NCBI GenBank assembly: GCA_021234155.1
Contig: JAJEKV010000033.1
Coordinates: 8,298,635-8,362,634, forward strand
DNA length: 64,000 nucleotides
Reading direction: 5' to 3'
Origin: Isoetes taiwanensis
Taxonomy: Eukaryota; Streptophyta; Lycopodiopsida; Isoetales; Isoetaceae
Part shown: one piece after another, positions 25,131 to 36,249 of the stretch
Layout: each line of letters starts with the position of its first letter
How positions within the stretch are numbered: position 1 is the stretch's first letter
Made by a program: the position numbers and the translations under genes
The notes under the pieces: generated by a model
The model's input: the letters and a program-made list of their open reading frames with translations, nothing else
Databases searched by the model: none
What the model was told of the DNA's origin: nothing

Positions 25131-26870
25131 TTAACATCTTATCTTGATGTGCATGTTTGACTTTTTTTTCTTGTCGGGCCATTTTGCAATACTTCTTCAA
25201 GCCACAAGCATACGGTATCCACTTGCTCTTGCTTCTTTTAGTTCCCGATCAAACCAGCATTCCTAGGTCAGCTTGCCATGTCCACCACCGATTTCCCATA
25301 TACTGGCTATTACACTTGTTACTTTCATGATTATTTAGCACTCGTCGCCTTCATTATGTACATTAGCAAAGGAAATAATGTAATGGATATCTGGGCTTCA
25401 ATCTCACTTTGAAATCGTTCCTTTATGTCCAGATCTTATAATCAAGTCTTGAAGGTGCTTCCTTACCATTTTGGGTTTAATACCCAATTCAAAAATGAAT
25501 GCAAGCATGATCAGTCTCAGGATGGAAAACATCTATCTCAAAGTTCGAGTCATCCAAAGCATGCAAGATGCTTCCAATTAAGTAATCTACTCTGAGAATA
25601 TGCAAATCGACTGCATTTTCACCTCGATGGGTAAAAGCCCCGAGGAGTTCGAGGGCAAACCCATTGAAATGATCAAGTCCAATGATTCGCAGAGATGTAA
25701 TAAGTGGTGTCTTTCATTAACTTCCCCCCATGGTCGCTCCTCCTAAGAAAAATGTTCTATTGAACAGACTTCCGTTAGCGGGTGATCCGTCAACATATAT
25801 CGTGATTTGCAATCCACATCCAACAGCTAAAAATCTCCAACAAGCAAAACATTTGAATTGTTCTTCCATCCGATAGAAAAGAACCAAGTCTGAATATTGC
25901 TACCAATTGTTGTTCTTTATCACTGGGAGGGATGTAACATCCTACTACTATCGAGATCTTTATCACTTGTGATAATGGAAGAGGCTATACGGATTGCCAC
26001 AAAGTTCTTATCTTCACCCATCCTCCCACTCCAAGCTAGCAAAACTTAAGACCGCTATGCACATAACAAGCTATGCCCCTTGCGTCGTGGTCCCCGTGTT
26101 GGTTTCTTGTTCCGCATCGAAAAAAGATTGATAACCCTTGACACTTGGTATCTGTGTGTTTTTCGTGGTTCCCATGTTTCTACCGCCAAAGAAAATGTCC
26201 ATCGGCGACTATCTAGCATGTTAATATAATGGTTTAATCCTTTTTGGACCTCTAACATTTAGGCATCCAAAGCTAATTCGCGGGCAGCCCCAATTTTTGC
26301 ACGGGGAATTCCCCTATTCCTTTTGATCTCTTATGATAACCTTTGCCCATTCCGCGTAAACAACCCACTTTCCTTCTTCTCTTGCTTCTTTAATGTCAAT
26401 CGCCGGGATGGTTTGCAAGTTGGAAGCCAAGTTAAATCTTCACACACCCGTAAACTGATCCCTTTAAATTTGGCCCCATCTTTGGAGCATTTCTACTCTT
26501 CTTGATTCATCTCTACATTTTACTAAAATATGTCTATGCTTGCCTTCAATCTTTTTCATTCTCCATGCATCTAGCACGCATGATTTGTCAACTGAGTTGT
26601 TCATCACAAAATTTATTTGTGACCATCCTAACTTTGTCTTCCTTTTCCCCTCCGAATGTCGATTATTCTAACTTGGGGAGGCCCTTTTCTTTCTCTCTTT
26701 CTTCTTCCAAAATTATACGCACTTCTTCTTTAAATTTGCTTCTGGTCCTATTCCCCGAACTTCTTTCTTTTCAATTCTTCTACGTCTTTGTTAATGCCTC
26801 TCACCGTGCTTTGAAGCCGGGCAACTCTATCCAATAAAGTTCTTACCGTAACTTCTACGTACCCCTTAAC
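25130..26870 (-). mobile_element. LINE 2 (copy A), minus strand, truncated
   Basis: Counterpart of 34,490-36,240. Minus-strand frames include the endonuclease start (KGLNHYINMLDSRRWTF near 26,220) and the post-endonuclease linker (frame at 24,964-25,200 reading KKYCKMARQEKK). ORF1-like sequence lies near 26,330-26,800. No RT core is present. Confidence 0.7.
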
Positions 26871-26879
26871 CATGGTAAT

Positions 26880-29600
26880 AAAAGCTCCTCCCGTGCTGAT
26901 TTAGATGGGACGAAGGCATCCGGATCTCTTTCTGGTTCGCCGCGACGCCCCTCCGACCATCGTGACTCTACCGGACCTCTCGGGATGCAAACCGAAGGCA
27001 TGGCTTTCTATCCTCAACAAACCCCCAGCTGGCAACACCGACAAAGCCGGGCTCCGCGCGGCCTCTCCAACCCACCACCCGCCTCCTAAGTCAAGATGGT
27101 GGGTCCTCGTTGTCCTCAAGGCCTTCATGGGCAACCGAGAAATCAGAGTAGAGCCAGGCCTCAACCATGTGGGTGGGGTTTATGTGTTGTTTGTAGTGTG
27201 CCACTTTTACCCCGCTCCGCAGCATGGTGGTCCCGCAGCTTCCCAGAAACAAGAGTCCAAGTACCCCTCACCTTATCCCTACGGCACTGGGCACCGGACG
27301 CACCTATGTAAGGCCTACTGCCCAAATAACTTAGCCAACCGGGCTCTCTTTGTCCTTCCAACAAGCCCCCGAGTCGCTATGGAGCCCACGCCACAACAGG
27401 CTTTCGCGCGCGGAGCCGAGTGTCGCCCATGCCGCCACCTCGGAAATAAACAATGTCTATCGAGGGTCGCGAGATGTCAGCAGGGGCATGAATCCCCGCC
27501 TCCGCAACAAGATCCCGATATGGAACCGGTGGGTCAACCCCAAGTGCGTACGCCAAAAATGCCTTCCGCAACCTCTCTAAGTCGCTCCAAGTCGCCAAAA
27601 GACACCATTGGGCCCCACACTCGACCCATACGTAAGAACGGGCTCCACTAGTGCCCGAACAAAATGTGATTTGGTGGCCCCATCATCTACAGCCTCGGCC
27701 TGTGGACTATTGTTTTGCATTAGCGCATGATGCCTTCCAACTGCAAGGGTCACCAAGGCTTAATGGATGCATCCCAATACATTGAAGATGTAATTCCACC
27801 CCCGTGTACTTAGGCTGGGTGCGTAACCCTCTACTAGCCCCGATAAGTGAAGGAGGTGCCGATGACATGAGGAGGATATGAGGGACCACCTTGTCTTCAC
27901 AAAGTTGACATGCATGTCCGTTAGCTCGGGGTATCGTGTCTAGGCATCTAGGTGTGCCTCGCATGCCCCTCCCCGGTGTATGGGCCAAGAGGTCCACATC
28001 ATCCACATAGATGAGTCACGGATGACTGGTGCAAGAGTATCTGATCCACCCCATTGCGGTAGCCCGGGCTTCCAGCCCCGGTGTAAGTCAAAGAGTGTAG
28101 GTGAGAGGACAATGGCCTTTGCCTAACTCCAATGCTCTGCCCCGGCAAGCGGCGTCGCTTAGGTTGCATGCGGCTGTCGATGATACGATGCGGTACGCTG
28201 CGTTTAGCGGATCATAGGAACCCATGGTGCAATCTTAAGCACAACTTTTCGAGATGCGTGTCGAGAAAGCTTTTGCAAAGTCCACAAAACAACGATGCAA
28301 AGTCCTCGGCGGTTCCTGGCGTCACCGATCATGGCCACGATTGTGAAGATGTGATCAATGAAGTCGAATGTTGGGGTCGGAAGCACGCACTGGGTAAGTG
28401 CTCGACTTCGGCGCCTACGCCCATGCGATTTTCGGTATTCGAGAATGCGCACAACTTGGCAAACGGTGACCATGATGGTTGGTGCGGGCTGGGCGGTGTA
28501 CCACATACCAGTTCCGGGACAATACGCGTGTGTGAATTGATTGGAAACCTCTTGCGGTAGCCACTGGTGAACAACAATCTGACAAGGGCACCATGAACAT
28601 CGCCCATGAACAGCACTGGATTTGAGGCCGTCAAGTCTGGCGCTGCCCAGCCTTCGATCGCCCATTTGCGACCCTCTTAAACATCTTTACGTGATTACGG
28701 TGATTGGGCCATATTCGCGGGGAGAACATCTGTCGAGTGTTCGGGGATCATAAAAGGCTGTTCGCAGTCTTTGCTCCCATTGCCCGTGATGTTCCGGTAA
28801 GAAACGTGGCGGCGCAGTACCTAGCGCCCGAGAAAGAGGATATTCGGTGAAACGTCGATAGGCGAACATTTCTCCCTTGGCTACCTTGCCTTTGTTTCAG
28901 CGAGAGAGAGCGAAGTAGTAATGGTGGCTGATGGCACGGTTTCAGCGTCATCCTGATCCGCGGTGATGGGGGCGGTGCGTTTCTTCATACACTCGACATC
29001 AAACCATCATTCTGGCGGGAAGGTTAGCGACCTCTACGATCTCACGAAGTGGGGGAGGTCTCCCAAAGCACATGCATGATTCACGAGGAGACTCCAGCAG
29101 ATTAATTAGGTTTCGCTCGGTAGTAGTCCGTAGCGGGAGGCTTCGCGAGCATGTCCGTAAAGCCTCGCCTCATAATCAAAGCGCAGAAGTGCGGCAGAAA
29201 TCTTCGAGGTATGCAGCGGTATTGACTTCGCATAGAGTGGGGTATTTGAAATTGACCTCCTGCGTCCGTATCGAATGTAGACGCGTGAAAATGGTGACAA
29301 AGGTGCATCTGCGCCAACCACTATGACGCAATCCACGCGACACTAGTTCGCCCGTAGTGATTGTCACATGCACCCGAAATTGTACGGTGGGAAGAGATTG
29401 TGGTAGGCCATTGCATATGGCGAGTCAAAGATACACATCCGGAGCAATTGTTCACCGCTGGCAGACCGGGCCGCCATCCGAAAGTGCCGGTGGTGCAAGC
29501 CGCTTTTCCGGGCGGACGCAACCGCAAAGACGCCATCCGCGAGGGGTCGGCGTGGCTGTTCCTGTTCCACCCCGCCCACGCATGGAGGAAGCGTTTGTTC
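26880..29600 (-). mobile_element. LINE 3 (copy A), endonuclease-RT-zinc finger
   Basis: Counterpart of 36,250-39,390 without the insertion. On the minus strand the catalytic box reads DDVDLLAHT near 28,000, the RT motif A region lies near 28,260-28,290, and endonuclease-like frames lie around 29,100-29,560. The target sequence caagagtccaa is single and uninterrupted at 27,250-27,260, so this copy shows the empty site. The 248-codon plus-strand frame here is antisense shadow. Confidence 0.7.
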
Positions 29601-30146
29601 ATATTTGAACAGATAATGCTAATGCAGATCCGCATTCATCACGATGGGTCTATAGATTTATTGAGAATTTGTAGCTATATATCATGTTGTGTTTGATGCT
29701 TAGTGGAATTATTCAAGTTCGATTCCTGAACGCAGCTCATTTTAATAGTTTAAGAGCATTGTTCTTGCAACTGTCATGCAACTAAGGTTGACCATTATTG
29801 TGTATTCAATGCATAAGACTATTTTGTTGGGCGTTGATAGTTTCTAGTTCTCGCCCGAAGGGGCTGGGGATTTAGTGATAAGGATGGACTTAGCGATAAG
29901 GATGGTCTTTATACAAGCCAATGCCCCACGCAGATCCTCGGAAGTCGACCCAAATGCAACTCTCAAGTGGGGGTGTCGATGAATTCAGCGTGGCATAATG
30001 AGTAATTGCAAGATAGCCAGTCTCTATGAAAGAGAAAAAATTAAAAACCCTCATTAAATGGAATCTTAAATGCTAAAAGAATGAATGATATATATTATAT
30101 GATGATAGAAATATATATGAATGCCACGACGGGCACAAGAAAAACG

Positions 30147-30241
30147 AATTTGTTGTGGAAGTTATATTTGTTTTTGAAAAACGAATTTATTGTGGAAGTT
30201 GTATTTGTTGTGGAAAACGAATTTGTTGTGGAAGTTGATAT
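30147..30241. repeat. Minisatellite in unit A
   Basis: Three copies of a unit of about 30-40 bp containing aaaacgaatttgttgtggaa and gtt with variable tails. It is matched by the same array at about 39,934-40,030 in unit B. Confidence 0.8.
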
Positions 30242-30619
30242 TTTAAGTTTGAATCTTCATTGACATGCAAAATAAGATGAATTGAATTTTCATAGACATG
30301 CAATACAATGATGATATCGGTGTAGTATGTCCAATTAATTTAGGATACTTAAGTTCAATTTAAACTAGAATATTCAAAATACACCACTTTTCTTCCATTG
30401 TAAAGATTGAATTCAAAATGCAATGTCTCCAAACTCCCCTCTTTCCAATCTTTTTACATTAGATGATACACAATGCAATTTGCTTACAAGGCAATAATCT
30501 ACTACATATATACATCACATTCAATACAATTTGGAACATAGGTATTGGAAAGTAAATCTTTAGTACAACCGTGGGTTGTAAAATAAGCAAGAAAAGTTGT
30601 AGCCCTGGTAGGTCTTCTT

Positions 30620-31250
30620 CTATTGGTAGAATTTATAGGTTGAGGCAGCCACCACGATATTTCTAAAGCCTCCAATTGTGGCAACGGTCATAAGGATGCA
30701 ACCTAATATAATGCATATACACAAATAAATTCAAACCTCTACTTAGATTGAGTAGTGAGAAACTTGATATATTGTATATAGTATTAAGAGTGAGAGGAAC
30801 GTACCCAATTTGCCAACCATGACAACCCCATAACCCTAGGTTTATAGATAGCTAACCACATTATGCACCTTAATTGATAAATAACTCAAATTATTAAAAT
30901 ATTCAATGGACGTGCCAATGAAAAGAAAATATCAAACTTACGAAGTATGTGGTTGGTGCAAATGCAAATCCTCCAAAGGGTAAACAAGTCTCCCAAAGAA
31001 AGGTATTGTCATCCCACAAAACATTGTAAACCCTAGAAAAGAGAAAGAAAGAATGAATGAATGATTTTTACCATCCACGAGAGAGTGGCGGTTTAAGTAG
31101 AGGTGAAGTTTCATAAAATAATAAAAAACTAATTTACTTACCCATATATATAGTCCTAGTAATAAGCCATAATGGTCTACCCTTTGAAGCTTAACCTTCT
31201 TAACAAGTCTCGCCTCTCCAAGCATATCAAACACGAGGTATTGCATAGAT
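30620..31250 (-). pseudogene. Orphan exons 5-8 of the amino acid transporter
   Basis: Duplicated 3' end of the transporter gene at 40.4-42.8 kb. Exon equivalents are 31,142-31,250, 30,942-31,032, about 30,805-30,868 and 30,620-30,718. No exons 1-4 or promoter exist upstream: the duplication junction at 31,374 cuts within intron 4 and LINE 1 of unit B follows. Exon 6 is frameshifted (the equivalent of [10 protein letters not shown] is altered). The CAG acceptors of exons 7 and 8 read cacctta and tacac in plus orientation instead of the ctgca/ctgcc seen in unit B. The stop is TAG rather than TAA. Either the orphan decayed or these sites are miscalled; even with perfect sequence it could not make a full transporter. 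Confidence 0.88.
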
Positions 31251-31377
31251 CTGAAGAAATAAATACAAGAATTATATATCAAGTGCAAGTTAACAATAAT
31301 CTATATTTGAAACATATAGAAAGTTTAAGTATGAATGAATAAAAGAAAATATAACTAGGATCATCAAGTAGACCGTA

Positions 31378-34300
31378 ATAACAAAAAGAGGTTTAATTGA
31401 TCGAGGAAGAAGATGTCTGGCGCAGGAGGGCGGCCAGCCGGGTAATCAGGGGGAAAACCCCATGGTAAGTGGCAGCATCGGCGAAAACCCCACAGGCGGC
31501 CGGCTCGTAAGAAGATCGGCTCGAGACTCTGAGCGGGTATTTAGGATATTCTTTGCATTCGGAACAATGTGCTACTGTTATGGAAAGAAAAAAATCAAGA
31601 GCGTAGAGATAGACCGAGGCAATGTTTGGGGCTTCTGATAAAAAGATGTATGGGAGGAATGAAATGGCTTTGGTGAGGCAGAATGAAGCGGCTATAGTGA
31701 AGAATGGCATGATTAGGGAGAAAGAACAACGCTTATTTGGAGGAGATAGACCAAGTTCGGCAAGGATAAAAAGGGGTAAGCATTCCACTGATTTTTGTAC
31801 TGATGGTAAACACGAGGGGCTGGAAAATTGTGGAAACATGGATTCTACCGTGAAGTGTAATGAAAATAAAAAGATTTAACCACTTTGGAAACAGGGCAAT
31901 ACTTTAGAAAGAATTATAAGACCGGTTTTCAATGGATTAAGAAAAGGAGTCCCAAATAAACCCGTAGCAAAAAAGTAGAGAAGAGGGCCTTGAATTCTCC
32001 CCCGCCCCTCTAAAACTTGTCCGCTAACACGGAATAGCTTCTTCAAGCAGCAGTATCAAACCGTAATATGGCAATCTTAAAGTAAAGGAGATAAACCACT
32101 CAAGGCATATCGGGAATATGGAAAATTTAATTTCAAAGGCAGTGGTGGGATTATTTACGGAGGTTTTTGGATTACAGGAAACTACAAAATCAGCTCACAA
32201 GGCATCTTGATGCTCTAAATATGCCGCAGTTCCAGAGCATCAAAGCTATTGGGAGTAATTTTTTCCTAATATTATTTGATGATGAGAAAGCGGTGGAAAA
32301 GATAGTTTCCAGGGGAGTAGACCGCTTCGCGGGGGAATTTGTGTTATATCAATACTATACTCCAGGTTTCACCCCGGATAAATTGTCTGGCCGTTAAACT
32401 TCCTTGTTGGCTTTGAGATAGAATGACCCCAATGGATATGCTTGATTTCAGAATTTTTTAATTGCCATAGCAAAGAACACGGGGACATACATAACTCATT
32501 CGATTGCAAAGGGGCCAAGGATTTGTGTGGGCATTACAAATAAAGGGAAGGCATTCCACAATTCACTCAGAGTGAAGTGGGACATACTATTCCTTATTTG
32601 TTAAGACTCATAAACGGATGGGAGATTAGAAGGATGTTCCCCACAATGGAAATTAAGGGTCTGAAAGATTGTTTTGTATTCGGAGAGAGTCACAAGGCAA
32701 ATGTCAAAATAGCAACAGAAAAGACAACCAAAGCCGACAATGTCAAAGCGGTATATGAAAAACAATAGAGATAAATGGGGCAAAAAAGGGAAAGGATCAT
32801 CTAAATCCGGTGAAATGGAATGTGATGTTTTTCACCATCTAAAGGAAACCCGTAATCGACAAGAAGCAAGAGGGGAGGTAAACATCGAAAAATAGAAAGG
32901 AAATGTGAATGAGGATGGGTGGGCCACAAGACAACACGTAAAATGGTGTGGTAATTAAAAAATCGATGAGAAAGAGGTTTGCTAATACGGGAGGTATCAT
33001 AAAAATCTCGTGTCATAACTATTCCAATGTAATAGAAACCGAGAGAATCACAATGAGGAAGAATCAATTGAGTATATGGCAAAGAGAATATCAAGTCGCT
33101 AATGAGGAGTTTCCAGCATAACAACAGATGGGGGATTTGCCAATGGATGAAAATATAGATCTCATTGATGGAATGCCAAGAAAAAGAGGGTTATACCAAG
33201 ATTGGGAGAATGAGGCATATGAGACAACACCATCCAATCAATCAAATGTGCTCTCTAATGGAATATAAAATCCTTAGCTGGGAATATGGGGTAAAATCCT
33301 CCGAGGCCAAAGGCAAGAGGGTTATCTCTAGCGTTGAAAAAATTTCTCCGGATATCGTTGTTTTTCAGGAACATAAATGTAAGAAGGAAGAAGTTGGGGT
33401 CCCGCTTTTAACTTACTTGGAAAAGATTATATGGGTATCATGTCGCCTAGTGGCAATTGGCGGGTTCTAGCGGAACTTTTATTGCATGGAGAAAACAATT
33501 GAAACTTCTATTAATATACAGATAATTTTTGGGAGGTGCGAATAGTAACTTTGGTATGCTCATGGTAAAAAGTGGGAGGATAAATATTTATGCACATAAT
33601 CAAGCCGGACAAAAGAGCTTCCTTTATGGGCCAATGTGAAGAAACGGATGAAAAACTTTGACAGAGATACACGGTGGATTGGTTGGGGACTTTAATATGG
33701 TAGAAAGTAGTAATGATAGATATGGAGGTGGGACTGAAGTTGTGCATGGATTTGAAAGGGAACAATGGCTGAGCATGCTTAATGAACTGGGATTCATGGA
33801 ACTACAGGGAGATCCAGGCTTCACATGGTGTAATGGTTGGATTGGCGAAGGCAGGGCATATGCACGGCACGACAGGTGCTATGTAAGCTCTCAGGTCTTG
33901 CAAGAAAAAACATGTCACTGCATCATTGCAGTAATCTTCTAGAGAACTCTATTTCAGATCATAATTCGCAGATTATATGCTCCTCTAGAGTTAGTACCTC
34001 TAAACCATTAAAGAGCAGTCTTGATTTGAACGTTCAAGGATGCAGATTTTAATGATCAATAGTGGCAGTTGGATACTGCTAGTAGAAACAAACAGGGAAT
34101 GGAAGCAATGATTGCGTCTCTAGCAGCAATTAAAAATTTTGCTAAGGTGTGGGGTCGTAATAAGGTGGCCGAGGAAAATTCTCTATTGGAGTCACTTTAC
34201 AAAGAATTGATAGAGCTTAGAAGAACAGGTACTGGCTCAGGCGAAAGGGAAAAAATAGTTCTAGAGAAAATTAAGAGAATAGAACAAATCAAAATTCAAC

Positions 34301-34490
34301 AAGCTAAAGTTAAAGCAGGACTGACATGGATCAAGGAAGGTGACAAATGTATGTGTTTCTTTTTAGAGTTGTAAAAGCAGAGGAAACAAGCAGCCATATT
34401 GTCCTCAGTGCGGTGGAGGATGGATCCATTATCCGAAATCCACATTCTCTTGTACAATGGGTGACAGCTTCTTCCAAAATCTCTTTGTAT
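31378..34490 (+). mobile_element. LINE 1 (copy B), ORF1 + endonuclease + RT start
   Basis: This is the clearer copy of a plus-strand L1-type LINE. ORF1 starts near 31,407 (MSGAGGRPAG, then broken). At 32,167-32,397 it reads SNFFLILFDDEKAVEKIVSR and onward, the DUF4283 core of plant LINE ORF1, continuing in shifted frames to MGHTIPYLLRLINGWEIRRM and a CFVFGESHKANV segment that resembles a CCHC knuckle with missing cysteines. The endonuclease begins near 33,252 (MEYKILSWEYG, IVVFQEHKCKKEE) and continues to GDPGFTWCNGW at about 33,820. The RT linker (LTWIKEGDKCMCFFLEL) ends near 34,374. Sequence identity to a LINE ends near 34,490, before any RT catalytic motif, so the copy cannot retrotranspose itself. 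Confidence 0.85.
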
Positions 34491-36240
34491 CCAATTCCAT
34501 TAACATCTTATCTTGATGTGCATGTTCCCAGCTTTTTTTCTTGTCTCGGGCCATTTTGCAATACTTCTTCAAGCCTGCTACAGTATCCACTTGCTTTCTT
34601 GCTTCTTTTAGTTCCTGATCAAACCAGGCATTCCTAGGTCTGCTTGCCATGTCCACCTACCGATTTCCCCATATACACACACTTGTTACTAACAGCATTA
34701 TTTTATTGCGCCGTCAGATGTACATTAGCAAAGGAAATAAGGAATGGATCTGGGCTTCAATCTCACTTTGAAATCGTTCCTTTTATCCGGTCTTATAATC
34801 AAGTCTTGGAAGGTGCTTCCCTTCAGACCATTTTGGGCTTAATACCCAATTCAAAATGAATGCAAGCATGATGGGTCTCGTGGATGGAAAACATCTATCT
34901 CAAAGTTCGAGCTGTCCAAAGCATGCAATACTTCCAATTAAGTAATCTACTAGGGAATATGCAACCGACCGCATTTTCACCTCGATAGGTAAAGCCCTGA
35001 GGAGTTCCAGGGGCAAAACCCATTGAAAATGATCAAGTCCAATGATTCGCAGATGTAATAAGTGGTGTCTGCTTCATTAACTTCCCCATGGTCGCCTCCT
35101 CCTAAGAAAATGTTCTATTGGTCAGATTACTTCCAGATTATGTGTGATCCGTCAACATATATCCGATTTTTTGCAATCCAATTGGCCCAACAGCTTAAAA
35201 TCTCCAACAAGCAAAACATTTGAATTGTTCTTCCATCCGGATAGAAAAGAACCAAGTCCGAATATTGCGCCAATTGTTGTTTCTCCGATTCTTTGGAGGG
35301 ATGTAACATCCTACTACTATCAGATCTTTATCACTTGTGATAATGGAAGAGGCTATAACGGATTGCCACAAAGTTCTTATCTTCTACATCCTCCCACTCC
35401 AAGCTAGCAAACTTGCTAAGATCCATCATGCACATAACAAGCTATGCCCCGCACGGTCTCCCAGGTGTTGGTTTCTTGTCCCAGATCGAAAAGATTGATA
35501 ACCCTTGACACTTGGTATCTGTGTGTTTCGTGGTTCCCATGTTTCTACCATAAAAGAAAATGTCCATCGACGACTATCTAGCATGTTAATATAATGGTTT
35601 AATCCTTTTGGACCTCTAACATTTAGGCATCCAAAGCTAATTGGCCAGCCCCAATTGCTCGCCTCGGGAATTCCTATTCCTTTCGATCTCTTATGATAAC
35701 TCGCCCATTCCTCAGAACAACCCACTTTCCTTCTTCTCTTGCTTCTTTAACTTTGTCTCAATCTTTCAGCGGGATGGTTTGCAAGTTACACCAAGTTAAA
35801 TCTTCACACACCCGAAATCTGATCCCTTTAAATTTGGCCCTGCTTTGAGCATTTCTACTCTTTGCCGATTCATCTCTACATTTTACTAAAATATGTCTAT
35901 GCTTGCCTTCAATCTTTTTCCTGTTCTCCATGCATCTAGCACGCATGATTTGTCAACGGAGTTGTTCATCACAAAATTTATTTGTGACCATCCTAACATC
36001 TTCCTTTTCCCCTCCGGAATGTCGATTATTCTAACTTGGGGAGGCCCTTTTCTGTTTCTCTCTCTTTCTTCTTCCAAAATTATGCGCACTTCTTCTTTTA
36101 AATTTGCTTACGGTCCTATTCCTGAACTTCTTTCTTTCCAATTCTTCTACCCGTCTTTGTTAATGCCTCACCGTGCTTTGAAGGGCAACTCTATCAATAA
36201 AGTTCTTACAGTGTAACTTCTACCTGTACCCCTCGAACCA
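34490..36240 (-). mobile_element. LINE 2 (copy B), minus strand, truncated
   Basis: A second, different L1-type LINE on the minus strand. From its 5' side: ORF1 end (frames at 36,089-35,758, charged, with VRIIDIPEGKRKM and HRHILVKCRDESAK), then the endonuclease start WPISFGCLNVRGPKGLNHYI and VETWEPRNTQ at 35,650-35,540, broken endonuclease frames to about 34,700, and the linker RPRNAWFDQELKEARKQVD at about 34,640. It stops where it collides tail to tail with LINE 1 near 34,490; no RT core is present. Frame breaks are numerous. Confidence 0.78.
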
Positions 36241-36249
36241 TGGTAATAA

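Larger units (their letters stand above)
21981..31374 (+). repeat. Large tandem duplication, unit A (9.4 kb)
   Basis: First copy of a direct tandem duplication. It starts at gtaataacaaaaaagagg and ends at tcaagtagacc. It is colinear over its whole length with 31,375-41,171. Contents in order: LINE 1 (+), LINE 2 (-), LINE 3 (-), AT-rich spacer with a short minisatellite, then exons 5-8 of the amino acid transporter gene (-). It lacks the insertion found in unit B. Single-base and short indel differences from unit B are frequent in the LINE part and fewer in the transporter part. Confidence 0.95.

Noticed and set aside
26905-27651. Longest plus-strand ORF apart from the F-box gene (248 codons)
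   Set aside because: It is antisense to LINE 3, GC-rich and proline-heavy. The colinear region in unit B breaks the frame, and the RT motifs read on the other strand.
29690-29740. Second tRNA-like B box (ggttcgattcc, clearer at 39,498) in the LINE 3 flank
   Set aside because: The candidate A box is too close (about 12 bases) for a tRNA or SINE promoter, so I did not annotate it.
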